In this document: positions 12,089 through 27,000 of the stretch, in pieces
How positions within the stretch are numbered: the first letter of the stretch is position 1
How the letters are laid out: each line of letters begins with the position of its first letter
NCBI GenBank assembly: GCA_032622095.1
Contig: CP136064.1
Location: 192,853,948 to 192,917,947 of the forward strand
Source: Siphonodentalium dalli
Lineage: Eukaryota; Mollusca; Scaphopoda; Gadilida; Siphonodentaliidae
Direction of reading: 5' to 3'
DNA length: 64,000 bases
The notes under the pieces: generated by a model
The model's database searches: none
Told to the model about the DNA's origin: nothing
The model's input: only the letters and a program-made list of their open reading frames with translations
Translations under genes and position numbers: made by a program

Positions 12089-15000
12089 TGTATATGTATA
12101 TATTGTAGGTTATCAGGTCAATCCAGTTCTTTGATTCAGATGCATAGCAGTGTTTTTGTTTCCTCATGGCCTCCACCTGTTAGAAAATTCTATTCTTTAC
12201 CATATAGTTCAGTGGGCAAGATACCTTTGACGGAGATACAATATTTTCCTAAATAAGTAAAATATATATCTCCTAGAAGTATCTTGCCCACTGAACGCTG
12301 ATCTCCCTCCCAGGGTTTCGCTCCCACCCCGCTCGCGAGGAATGTCCTACTGGGGATAAAAATATGGCGAATACTTCATTACGTGTCAGAAATCACGTGA
12401 TTACACGTGTCATGAACATGACAGAGGATATGTATCATAGAATTTCGTACCGTTTTTTCAACTCGGAGAGTTAACCCCTCCTACTTGGGATAATATACCA
12501 TATAGTTCAGTGGGCAAGATACTTCTAGGAGATATATATTTTACTTATTTAGGAAAATATTGTTTCCCTGCCTAAATATAGACAACACATGTATGATGTC
12601 ACAATTACTAATTGGGGGTTTACTAAAAAATTGTTGATGCAATATACTGTCGACAGGTGTGATGTTTTGCATCACATACCAATTTGGTTTATTATTTGTT
12701 TATCACAAACACATACCGATAACATAAGTTTATGAAAAGAGGAATATGTTGGGAACCCGATCAGGACATTGGCAATTGTTTCACAAGTAAATGCATGTAG
12801 GCATATTAGAATACGGAAAAATATGTCTATTATAGTCAAATAATGTCTTTTTGGGAATTCTAAGTTAGTACTGGTCTGTTCTGATCGCCCTTAATATAGC
12901 AATTAGGTTCAATAAACCGATCGGTAAAACATTTGAAACCATGCAGGGTGTCATCACAACCACATATATACACCACACTTGCAAGAAATTGATATATGTA
13001 GTTGTGGGACACATTGTTATGCCAAGTTTCTATTCAAGATATCCCAGATACAGGGGACACAACTAGTGTTTAGTGGATTTCAATGTCTCTTCTCAGATCT
13101 CACTTAAACAAACCTCAGATTATCAGATGGCATTTTGTGGTGATGTCATCAACTAATATATTTTTTACACAAATTGAAGGACACTTAATAGCGATCATAA
13201 AACATGCAGTTTTCCATATCCGACATCACTCTCAGGGACACATAATTTTACTTAGGCAAACTGTAAATCCAGGGTTCTGAGGTTATCTATATCTGTAGAT
13301 TCAGTGATGAATGAGTTAACAACATAAACAGTTGGAAGCAAAGATTGATTCAATGAGTGTTCCCAGAATCAAATTTTTCATTTCTAAAAGTCACCAGTAA
13401 AAAAAAGCCACCTTTATCGTGGAATGTGTTGCCTAGCTGCCTTTTATTCTCATATAGTAATGTCAAATAATTAGAAAAAACATTTAGTATGGGTGTGGGG
13501 CAATATCCAAGGTATGGGATTACATTGAGCTATAGTCTTAAAATAACTGAAATTTTAGGTAATATGCCCAGTGAAACAGGTGGAGGTATGTTATTAATAT
13601 TGATACTATTTCCTAACAAACCAAAACCGTTATTTCTCCAATAACATGATTACAGGTGAGAAGACTCATGAAGTGATGGGTGTGACAGAGACTGTGCTTT
13701 CTACATCGATATCAGGAATCATATATGCTCTGTTTAGTGGACAGCCACTACTTGTTATCGGTGCTACAGGTCCCGTATTAGTGTTCGAGGAGTCATTGTA
13801 TTCTGTGAGTAAACATTTTCAAGATTTTAAATACATTCAGACTTTTCAGTTTTATAAAATACATGAATTTCTATAAATTCTATTTGTCTTTGTGCTATAT
13901 TTCCAAGATATTGATGAAACAAGCCAAGTGTGTAGAGCAAATTTTCAGTGAGAATTGAACTGAAGTTCATAGAGTAACAAATTTGAGCCAATAACCACAA
14001 TTTACAATTTTATTAGTTTTTATAAATGTTGATACTATATAATATTTGCAATATAATTTGACACTAAGTATGTTGGACTTGTCATGTACATTTCTGTTGG
14101 CAGAAAAACTTAAGGGTGTGAAAATATTTTTTTTAAAGATTAATTACTCTCACAACTGGTAATTTGAATCCATCATAACATCTTTAATATATGATAATTG
14201 ATTTTGGCTATTTTTATTTATGTACGTAAAATCTTTCTATTTCAGTTTTGCCAAAATTATGAAATTGAGTTTCTGACGATGCGTGTGTGGGTTGGATTAT
14301 GGGTGACTATCATTACTCTGATTGTGATAGGAGCTGAAGGAAGTTTTCTCATTCACTACGTTACCCGCTTCACTGAAGAGATATTTGCTATGATTATATC
14401 TCTCATCTTTATTTACGAAGTTATAAAAAAATTGGATGAGGTGAGTAAGCTAATATTAAATTATAAATTGTTGTGTCGGGTAGCTAATTAGAAGGCCATT
14501 TGTTGAACTTATTATCTGAACATTTACTAACAATGAATAGGAATCCTTCTGAATTTCCATTATCTGTTTGCCTGTCTGTTGTCTGCTTATATTTCTTGAA
14601 GATATCTCCAGATGAATAATAGACCATTCCAATATATATTTTTATAACTGGTTGGGAGAATCTATTCAGTAGAAAGAGTTAAGCCGATTACAGTTATCAT
14701 AGTGATTTGATACAACCATTCATATGTTTTCATACCGGTAAATGAATTACTTGAATAATCACATGTTTTTCTTAACCCTTCCATGACTGGAACTTCCTGA
14801 AATTTTGCGAAAACACTGTGCCAATGCATTCTCTTATATATGCAAGTCTCCCCTAGGGAGCCTCGCATATATAAGAGAATACATTGGCCTAACAATATTT
14901 ACCTTGATCTTGTAAGCCGACATTCTCTTATATATGCAAGGTTCCCTGTGGTCCAAGAGAATGCATTGGGACAGGATTGTAATGCTGCACCAGCGCAACT

Positions 15001-18000
15001 CCCATCATGAAAGGAATTGAAAATATAATTTCTGAGCTGAGGGCTTGTGTACAAGTCACTTGATATCATTTTGTTTCACTTGCAATAACATTGGCAGATT
15101 TAGAAAGACACATTTCGATTTCATTTTTCGACATAGAATCATACATCCTGGGATGCATCTTTTGTCTGAGCCTGTATTTCGTCTTTTTCCAGTCAATTTT
15201 TTTAAAAACTTGGCACAGATGTCAACCAGCATGGGGAAACTGTGCACCTGCGATTTTGAGTTCAGTTGGAGTCTTTTTGGCAGAGTTATTGCCATTTTTC
15301 ACATTTTTTACACATTGAAGATGTGCAACATATTCAGTGAATTTGCACTTTGAATCATATTGTGTAATCAATTCCTCCTACAGTTTGTAGTGACCCATAA
15401 ATCCTTCAAACCTGCAACCTTTGTTGGTACTCAGGTGCTATGTCATCCTGGGGAATGTAGCGCTATACTAACATCACCGAAAATTAAAAAGAAATTGACC
15501 ATACCGCTCCATAGAAAATATCGTCTGAACTCTGCTCAATTGTAAATATTTACATCTCGATCCGGAATGCAACTATCGGCTATAAACTACAGTAATGCCC
15601 TAAGTAATCGATTCCTTAACCGTAGCAGTATTATGGGTAATATTTCAGGATTTAGTTGGAAATATGGCTTGTTGCCATTCATCGGAAACCTCTCAGTGAG
15701 AGCTTTCCGATGAATGCCAACAAGCCATATTTCCGAATAAATCTTGAAAAAATTTCCCATAATTCTGCTGTGGTTAAGGAGTTGATTACTTAGGGCATTA
15801 CTGTAACACAATTGATTTTGCCATCGAGAGTCATTGCATTTATTTAATATATAAGAATGATGTTGCGTGTTATCCGTTTGGATTAATACTCTTAAAATAT
15901 ATACTTTGAGCAAGATTATTCTCAATTTCGTTTTCATCACTCTACCGGAGTATTTCACTTCACTTTAAAGGGACCCAAGTCACTAGCAGTGAGTAAATGT
16001 GCAATAATTATAAAAGTCTGTAGAAACATCACCACTAAGAACATGAAGAAGTAGATACTCTTTTGTTCTTACATTAATTATTGATAGCTATATAATAACA
16101 AGTCATCAAATATTTTTTCCCGAAATACATTTAAAAAAAACATGGCCACCAACAGCCATCTTGGATTTTAAATTTGAATTCATCGGCACACCCTTCAGCC
16201 TGCATTTATTAGCTCAACTTACTTTGTAAGTTTGAGCTATTGCCATGGGTTGGCGTCCGTTGTGCGTGTCCGTCAACAATTTCCTTTGGCGCGGGCTACA
16301 GGTCGTATCTTTGGTCTGATCTTTATGAAATTTGTCATGAATGTTGACATTGACATGTAGATGGGAACGAGTCATTTTGGGGTCATTCGGCCAAAAAACA
16401 TGGCTGCTGGTGGCCATCTTGGATTTCAAAATTAAATGCATTGGCGCGGGCTACAGGCCGTACTGTTTGTCTGATCATCATGTCTGATCAATTTGTATTG
16501 AATGTTGACATTTACCTGTAGATGGGAACGAGTAATTTTGGGGTCATTTGGCCAAAAAACATGGCCACCAATGGCCATTTTGGATTTTACTCTTTGTATG
16601 ACTAAATATTTCTACAAAATCCATTAGCATGGGTTATAGACCGATCTGTTTGTTTGATCTTCATGAAATTTGTCATGGATGTTGACATTGACATGTAGAT
16701 GGGAACAAATCGGCAAAAAAACATGGCCACCGGTGTCCATTTTAGAATTTACTCTTTGCATCACTAAATCCTTTGGCACACCCTACAGACCACATCCCTC
16801 TATTTACTGTCAACCATTAAATTATTCCCCTACCTAAGTTGAGCTACAGTGTCATTGACACTTTCATTGGAGAATTGTTTTGAAAATTTACCGTCATGTT
16901 CAGGATCACCTCTGGATGGGAGCTATCAAATTTGAACTTTTCGATAAAAATAAATGCCGCCGGCAGCCATCTTGGATTTTACTCTTTGCATGACTAAATC
17001 CTTTGGCACACTCTACAGCCCACATCTCTCATCCTATTTGTCACCAAACTTCATATGGATCTACGGATCTTCAGGGTGACCAATAGATAGGAGCCATAAA
17101 CATTTTCTGAATTTAGTTGGAAAAACATGATCTTGGATTTTACTCTTTGCATTACTAAATCCTTCGGCACACCTTTACAGCCCACATCCCTAATCCGATC
17201 ATTACTAAACTTCATATTGATCTTTGGGGTGACCATTTGATGAGAGCGATCAATTTTTTACAATTTTTGTTACAAAACACGGCGGTGGCCATCTTGAATT
17301 TCAAATTTGAATCCATTGGCACACCATACATTATACATTTATTGGAGAAATGTTTTGAAAATGTACAGGCATGTTCAGGATCACTTATAGATGAGAGCTA
17401 TCGCATTTGAACAATTTTCCAGCAAAAACATGGCATGCCCTACAGCCAATATCTTTTATCCAATTTTTCCCAAACTTCTTATGTTCATATGGCTGACCTC
17501 TGATATTACTTAGACTTTTGAACTTCCGCATTCCATATTGCTCCCTTGACTGATATTTGAAATTATCTCCTCTCTGAGTTGAGATACAGTGTCATTGACA
17601 CTTTCAGTCATTCATCCCCAACTATCCTAGCCATGGGTTATTGAATCCAAATTGAAATTTGGTATGAATAAGATATAAACCTCGCTATTATATATATAGA
17701 GGATCTCCAACGAGTTATGTTGGGATATAAGATTTTATCAAACGAGTTTGATAAATTTGGTTCACAACGAGTCGTAGATGAGTTGTGAATCAAATTTATC
17801 AAACGAGTTTCATAAAATCTTTATCCCAACATAACGAGTTGACGATCTTATATATCACATTTATGCCTTTTTAACAGATCAAAATCCTTAACAGAAGCTT
17901 AAAAATGCAAACATTTACATTTTTGGCTGAGAAGCTTCACAACCGTATATGGCAGTATTGCACTTCTAGCTGCCGACGGAAAATATAGTCCCCCAATTTT

Positions 18001-21000
18001 GTGTCTATTTTCATTAGTGGTTCGAAGTTGGACAAGAATTTTACTTTAATGAACATTGCAATCATTTTGCATTGTCTGGTGTTGTTATCATATGCGGCTT
18101 TTCAAAATAGTATTAATCCGCCTGATTCAATGTAAAGTCATTTTGGCGCAATGCCAACTTGGCGGGAAGCAAGTACCTATTCGTCACTAGTGAGAGATAA
18201 GGAAATATGTAATGGCTTTTTTTAATGATATGATAGGGGTTTCATGTGATATATAGATTATAGATTATATATATCTTATATGTACTTGACTGTACTTTAC
18301 TTTTCAGACATTTCAGCATCATCCGTTGTTACCAAATTACTGTGATTATACTGATATAACTCTGTTCAACAAGTCAACCAATGGTTTTAATATTACTAAC
18401 AGTTCATCAAGTGCATTGATGGTGCCAACGAACAATTCATCTGTGATAGCCTATAGTGTGATACCATTCAATAGTTCGTTAAACAATAATTCTAATGAGG
18501 ATTTATATGTGGATGTTCACCACTATAGTAAGGAGATGAACAGACCAAACACTGCCCTACTCTCCGTTATTCTTACTGTTGGAACTTTCTTCATAGCCTA
18601 CTTCTTAAGGAAATTTAGGAACAGCAAATTTCTGGGACGAAGTGTAAGTTTTAATACCTTATTTCCTGAACCATAGTTCGTCATTAGTATACTCCAAATT
18701 TTGAAGAATCTGCCCAACCACCAGGTCTTTGGATCCCAGTGGAATGTCATTACTTATAAAGTAAGATGCCTTTCAAACGAGTGTTCAGAGACATTTTTCA
18801 TTATCAACTTTAAATCAGAGCATCGCCAAATTGATCCTCAAATTCCCTCCATGGTATATATTATTTAATCAATCACACTAGTCATATACAGTAATGCCCT
18901 AATTAATCGACTGCTTAACCACAGCAGAATTATGGGTAAGAGCTTTCCGATGAATGGCAACAAGCCATATTTCCGACTAAATTCTGAAAAGTTACCCATA
19001 ATTCTGCTGTGGTTAAGCAGTCGATTAATCAGGGCATTACTGTATTCCATCTGAAAAAGTATGTTTCTTTAAAAAAAAAAAAAATCAGCATTTGTATGTA
19101 TTTGAAATCAAATACATTTTCTTCCTTCATTGCTGGTAAATACAAGAGCTTAACAGTACTTCTGATTGTATTCATTACAGGCCAGGCGAGCTCTAGGAGA
19201 TTTCGGTGTTTTGATAGCAATGGCTATTATGACTCTTCTTGATTTCATCATCAAGGATATATACACTCAGGTAAGATCAACAATATTGTCATTGTCTCCA
19301 TCTATCCAAATTAATGTAATAGACGACTTCAGATCCATACCTGTTTAATCCTTTCTATGAATATTTCCTAAAGGAACTACTCATCAATGAGTAGTTATCC
19401 CGCAGGGTCGTAACACAACAAAGACAGGTTTGCCAGATTGACTACCTTTAAAAATAATGAACTGTTAATGAAAAAGGTAGTCGCAAAATTATGGGTACGG
19501 TGTTCACTGTTCAGTTATCAAATTCTTGCTTTGAGTCTCTTCCTTTTTTGGCCCATCATGCACCATGCCCACAACATATATCAAGTTGAGCCCATGGGAA
19601 CATGCGTTCCTTAAAGGATTTGAGACACTAGACAATCTGGTTAATGTTGTCTTGCGAATCATGGGCTTGCGAATTCCAAAAGTAATGAAAAAAAAAGGAA
19701 AGGGGAATGGGAGGGTGGGTTTCAAACAAAACCGACTTTCTCGGAGTTTCAAATCTTGCGAAAAGACCTTGGCCTTTGGTTAAGTCCCTTTGACAAAATA
19801 GTTTCACTCTCCCAACTTGCTGATAATGATAAGCATCATGCTTATATCTCACCTCGATGCTACTGCAGTTTCATGGTAGCATTGTGAATAAGTTACTGGG
19901 TAGATGTTGTGAGATTAAATCTGATTAATGATCGTATAATACTGCCCGCTAATTCCATTGGATCTATATTTAGCGACTGACACAATCGGGCAATTTAGCG
20001 ACTGACACAATCGGGCACGTGATCTTTTGTTCTATTCTTAGCTTTATAAACAATCTACCACATGTGTCTCTTATAGCTGTCAGGTCTTAGCTACTCAACG
20101 GGATATATGCCTTCGCTGTCCGACTCTCCTTTTAGAATAGAACAGGTCAATGTTTAAAATGTATCAGAATAGTTGGAGGTACTGGCTTAGTATAATGTGT
20201 TCTTTGCTTCATATGTGCCTGAAAAAATTTATTATTTCTTGAAACAGCCCTGTTACATTCGGAATGGAACATTGCAATGTCCCTCCACTCAAATTTAGCT
20301 TGAAAATTGGTCCTGATATTCACGCATATTGGGGTTTGATGGTAGCCAGAACCTAACCACTTCGGCTACTGGGATATTCTTAAAAGGGAGCTCTTGCACT
20401 GGCTCAGTATGATGTGTTTATTGCTTCCTATGTGCATGAACATGTTACAATCGGAATGGCACATTGAGATGTCCCTCAACTCAGATCAAGCTTGAAAATC
20501 AGTCCCAGTGCTCTGTTAATACAAAGCATAAACTGTGTTAAACTGCAGCTTTTTTACTTTTGATTTTGAAAACCGCTGAAAGTGGTACATAAATGATACA
20601 TTTACATAAACTTGGTTAATCGGTTACATCTGGTGTCCATAGTTATCACTTAAAAGTGTAAGTAAATTACAATCTCTAACAGAGTGCACAAGTCATACTT
20701 CCTTCTGACTTTGTCACCGGCTGGGTACTCGTCTGTTGTTTTCTATATTTAGTGTGGGGTTTTCCAGACAACATGGCGAAACCGCGATCGATTAAAGTCA
20801 AATTTCCTATGTACTTTTGAGAACAATTCGCGCATTAAAAAACTTGTTGACCAAATGGAGAATTAGAGCGTAGTTTTTGTTGACGATTTTCACACATTCC
20901 TTAGCAAAATGGCAGCTAATTAGAACTCTTGTGTTTGACTTGCCATGAATGTTGTCATACATGTGCGATTAGACTTCTGTGTGGACAAAATAATAGGAGA

Positions 21001-24000
21001 ACCGAATCACACCATATCTCAATATAGTTCTTTGGTTCTAGAGGGACTTTCCAAACTTAAGGTATGAAATGACACAAATTTTGTTTGATATTTTATGTGT
21101 GGTTAATAAGGTCAACATGTTGCTCTGTTCGCTTACTATGTATATTTATATCGTGGAAGTCCACCAAATGTGGTTAAAATAATTTAATAGACTTTGAAAA
21201 GATTTTCAATAAAAAATATACACAAATCACAGGCCAACAGTGTAATTTTCTAAACAAAAACTAGTGAGTCGATACAGAAATCTCAGAAATGAGACACACT
21301 GCCTATTCCAGACTTCTAAAAATGTTCTATATGAGAAATATCTGATCACACTCTGTAATTACCTGAATGTTATACACCCATTCTCGGGGTGTTTCTTTGA
21401 AATATGCTTCATTTTGTTTCAAAATTTGGCAGCGTAGAAGAAATGCACACTGAGAACGGGCATATTATTACCTAAAACCAAATTTGGGACCGAACCATAT
21501 TCAAATGCAGCATCTATCTTGACTGATATTACTGGCTGGCTAATTATAAGGTGTGGAATCTGGGTATAAACTCAATTATGAAATTTGAACATAGAATGCC
21601 ATGTTTAGTAGTTCAAAATATGTGTTTCACATCGTGACTTTGATTAGCATGCTGCCATAAATGATCCCTTTGCTTTCTTGGTTGCAGAAACTAGGAATTC
21701 CAACAACATTCGGCCCCACTGCTGACCGGGATTGGTTTGTGAATCCAATGGGCGTAGAGAAGCCTATAGAAATATGGGTTATCTTTGTTGCAATAATCCC
21801 TGCTTTTCTTGTGTTTATTCTGATATTCATGGAGACGCAAATTACTGAGTAAGTACATATGAAGCACTGATGTCACTGTTAGATCACTCATCTAACAGAT
21901 ATAAATATTACCTGAGAAAACAACAATAACATAAAACATACAATAATGCCGTAAATAATCGACTCCTTAACCACAGCAGAATTATGGGTAACTTTTCAGA
22001 TGAAAACAAGCCATATTTTCGACTAAATCCTGAAAATTTACCCATAATTCTGCTGTGGTTAAAGAGTTGATTATTTAGGGCATTACTGTACATAATCCAA
22101 ATTAACGCTCCTAAATTACTATTTCTCCACTTCGGGGGTAAAACATATTTGATTCAAGTCGAGGAACCCACCCAGCAAAACTCAGATCTGGAGTTATCAG
22201 ATATAAATTTTTTTAATCTGTCAATTTTCACCACCTGGAACATTTAGCGTCCTAGCAAATAATCAACTAGCCGATCGACATACTCTCAATACCAAATTGC
22301 GTTGAACAAAATGTTTATATATAATACGTTTTGTAAAATGTTATACTAGAGTTGACAGTGGTTAGCATTATTTTTTGGTTTTCAATCGATTCTGATAACT
22401 AAAGCATCTTTTGAAGAATTTTGTTGTTGTTGGAATCTGATGATACAGGGACCATAGGATCAGATTGTGTACCTTTAATCGATGATGACTGTATCTATTG
22501 AAAACAACTTGCATGTTGAACACGATTTGATGCTGGTGAATCAAAAACTAAGGTTAGCAATTCTCAAACAATCAGAATGCGTGTTTTAGCAACAAACATT
22601 CAACTTGAATTACAATGGTAAATAAATTGATTTTCTATTGTTGTGTTTTACATGGATGTTCTACATTTTTAATATTTTTTTCTGTTTTAATTGCAGAATG
22701 ATATTGAGTAAGAAAGACCGAAAGCTGAAAAAAGGGAGTGGTTACCATTTAGATCAAGTTATTGTTGGATCATTGACTTTGTTGTGTGCTTTGTTCGGTT
22801 TGCCATGGATGTGTGCTGCTACAGTTAGAACTATCGCTCATACGTCAGCTTTGAGTGTGTTCAGTAAGACTCATGCACCTGGTGAGAAACCAGTCTTACA
22901 GGGAGTGAAGGAACAGAGGGTCACCATGCTAGGAGTTAACATCCTCATAGGTATCGTAGTTGCACACATTGATGTGACTCATCATCTTCAAGCCTCTAAT
23001 TAAAAGATATATTGTGGACTTAACCCTTTAATTACGGGAGCTGCACTGGTGCAGCATTAAAGATCCTGTGCCAGTGCATTCTCTTATATATGCAAGTCTC
23101 CCATACAGAGCCTCGCATATATAAGAGAATGCACTGGCTCACAAGGTCAAGGTAAATAATTTTAGGCCAATATATTTTCTTATATGTGCAAGGCTGGGAG
23201 ACTGGCATATATAAGAGAATGCATTAGCACATGGTTTTCGAAAAATTTCAGGAAACTCCAGTCATGTAAGGGTTAACCCTTTACCCAACAAACCGGCCAA
23301 AACCGGCCAAATAAAGCTTCAACAGCCTAAAATATCTTCGGTCTGTCTCAATAGAACCATACAAATATGGATATCATTGGAACCGGCTCCTTGACCACAT
23401 TGTGATAGTTACAGTTATGCCCTGTGCCAATGCATTCTCTTATATATGCGAGTCGACCATAGGTCGCCTCGCATATATAAGAGAATGCATTGGCCTAAAA
23501 AAAATCTTTTTTAACACTTTTTACCATTTTTTCTTACATTCTTTAACAATTTTAAAATATTTAATGTGTTAAGCCAATGCATTCTCTTATATATGCGAGG
23601 CGACCTATGGTCGACTCGCATATATAAGAGAATGCATTGGCACAGGGCCCTTCTGTTGGGTAAAGGGTTAATTCAGTGGAAAAAACCTGTGAAGTTATGT
23701 ATCCAAACACTAGATCTGCTGGAAAAATGTAGCAATCAACTAAGATCGTTGAAAATTCCAACCACATCGACTGTATTATGAGTACTCAATGTTTGAAATA
23801 AGCAAAATTGTAAATATTTACTACTATATTCGAGATGAATTATTCGATAATAAACAGATGGCAGTGATTCCGCCGACAGTAGTCATTATGTATACGCTTA
23901 TAACAATGACACAGTTTTCTGCTGATTTAGATGTAAAAGTTATGAAAATAACTAAATTTGATTATTTCCTATTCCATTCGGAACACCTAATGGAGTATTT

Positions 24001-27000
24001 CATATCAAGGCTGGAGATAGTGTGTCTGTCACTTGCAAAAAAAGGACACCAGAGTGTGAATTTGGTGAAGCTATCCCACCTGATGGGCAAGCATCACCCA
24101 ATTCACCCTCTAGGAACCTCATTCTACTTAGGCTTCAACTGCTATGAGAGACCTAGGATCAGATTGATGTTCCCCAGTTGAAGTTGGTGATGTTCACCCA
24201 TTAAGTCACCTCGATTATGCATTTTAACTTCTGCAAATTAGGGGATATAGAAACAGAACAGAATGGAAAATGTAACTAAAAACAATGTTCATTTGAGACT
24301 ATAGATACTTCCCAGAAGATGAGGTCTAAGCAGAATGTGCAAAGCATCACTACATTCTCCCTCTGGGGACCTCATTCTGCAAATGTCAGACATGCTATTT
24401 CTAGGCTTGCTTCTCTGTGCTCATTGAGTTATTCTGTGGCATGTAATGTCTCTGTACAGTAATGCCCTAATTAATCGACTCCTTAACCACAGCAGAATTA
24501 TGGGTAACCAAGCCTTGAAATAGGGTGTCTGTCATTTGCAGAATGAGGTTCCCAGAGGGTGAATTTAGTGATTCTACCCTGCATAGCGGGCTAGCATCAC
24601 CAAATTCACCCTCTGGGAACCTCGTTCTGCTGAGGTGTAAGCAGAATGAGGTCCCCAGAGGGTGAATTTGGTGATGCTAGCCCGCTATGTGGGGTAGCAT
24701 CACTAAATTCACCCTCTGGGGACCTCATTCTGCAAATGACAGACACGCTATTTCAAGGCTTGTGGGTAACTTTTCAGGATTTAGTCGGAAATATGGCTTG
24801 TTGCCTCTCGGTGAGAGCTTTCCGATGAATGGCAACAAGCCATATTTCCAACTAAATCCTGAAAAGTTACCATAATTCTGCTGTGGTTAAGGAGTCGATT
24901 AATTAGGGCATTACTGTAAGTATTTGTCACCCTACGTTGATCCCCGGAACAATACTAAACAAGAGACTGTTATCAATAATTTGAGGCCTGAAGATTATGA
25001 GCGACTATAAAGATTTATTTCCAGATAGTAATGACACAACACACCTGGGGGCGATTCCATTCATTAAAGATACGGGCGATGTTGGCGGTGGGTATGCTGT
25101 TAAAATATTCAGCTCCGTCAAAAACCGCCATAAACAGAAAGAATAGTAAAATATAGACAGACCTTGTTCTTATACCAATCAGAAATATGGCCTAAACAGT
25201 ATGTTATTGTCAAATGTTTTTCCTTTGTTATGTAAACAAAAGCAAAAATTTTTACAGAATCTGGCTTTTGTTAGATCCGGATATGGTAAACATAAAGAGC
25301 GTTATTTGTTACTGTTTTCCTGATATGGAAATAATAAAGAGCATTTATATCATTTGTGTGTGAGTAACCAATAGAATTGTGCTGTGTTATGTAAACAGAA
25401 ACAAAACTTCTGTAACACGAGAAGGTTCTTGTTTACGTACACCATCGTACGTCTTGACGACAATATACTATTTACACGCTGATTTTGTTTGGCATATGAG
25501 CAAAACTATATATATTTTAATATTCCTTCCATTGATGACAATTTGAACAAATATTAATATTTCTGCAACGAACGCCGCCCGTGCCTTTAAGCTAGGCTAC
25601 AATGGGTAAATTACCCTGGGCAAAAGTGAATGGAATGATTTTTGGTGACCGGAGTAATCTAAAAACAGCACAATTACAACTGCAAACAAAACATAATTTT
25701 TTATTGAGGACATTTGACAAAACTCACATTTGGCGTGTCAAACAGACAAAGACTTAAGTAAATGAGCAAAAATATCTGATATTCACAATGAAACTAACGA
25801 GAATGTTGACTTTTATCGAACAAGGAAAATACCTAATTTTAGAACATCCTTGACACGAAGTATCTAAAACTTTGGGTACATAATTTTAACTGTCATCCAA
25901 TTGAATTATATATTTCAGAATTATATATTATATAATCATGACAAATCATAGAAATTTAATTCATTTAATCCATTACATAAATATTTCCATGTGCTTTCTC
26001 AGTTGACAACTGATCTTCGTTCGGAAAGGGATGTCACATTACAATACGCTCGAAATTACACCACCCCAGCCGTAGGTGTATAGCCCAGCGTATTCATTCA
26101 TTGCCCATTGCAATTTCATTACCCATTGTTGACAAGCGTAATGAATGGAATCGCCCCCTTGTAATTCAACAAGAGTATTGTTGAGCTGCAGTGCTGCGTT
26201 GAACTCTTTCATGACTGCAGCTTCCTGAAATTTTGCGAATTCCCTGTGCAAATGCATTCTCATATGGAGCCTTGCATATATAAGAGAATAAATTGGCCTA
26301 ACAATATTTACCTTGACCTTATAAGCCAGTGCATTCTCTTATATATATGAGGCTCCCTATGGGAGACTTGTATATATATATAAGAGAATGCACTGGCACA
26401 GGATCTTTAATGCTGCCCCAGCGCAGCTCCCGTCATCAAAGGGTTAATATTTATGTTTGGCATATACATTTTTATGTAGACGATAACAGCCAATAATTGG
26501 AATCAAAATTGAGCAGTCATGAGTTGAATATCAGCAAATGCTGATTTTCAGAATCTTTACGGATTTTCTGTCCAAGTAATTTATTGAACATATCTTGTAT
26601 AGTATGAATGCGAAATAGCTTAAATGATTTTGAATAAGTTTATATTATTGGCCAGTCATCTGGATCAAGTGTCAAGTTATTATTAAATTAAATTAGTTGA
26701 AGTTGTTATATATGTTAGTCCAAATATGATGAGTAAAAATAAAAAACACCTAAATATTTTTTTTTAATATTTACTTTATTATTTTTTTTCTCTAGGTGTC
26801 CTGTTAGCATGCGGACCATTTCTTCGTGCAATTCCCGTTGCTGTACTATTTGGAGTCTTCCTTTATCTGGGTATATCTTCACTCACCGGGATCCAGTTAT
26901 TTGAACGAATCAAGCTCTTATTTATGCCTGTCAAACACCATCCTCCTGTTGGCTTTGTCAGAAGAGTAAGTGAATATATGTCATTTCTTACCAGTTTGAC

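Noticed and set aside
12023-12256. Frame with a polyglycine run
   Set aside because: Produced by the poly(G) tract; no homology on either side.
23789-24181. 130-codon frame in intron 9
   Set aside because: Its second half runs into a hAT-like MITE, and the first half has no homology.
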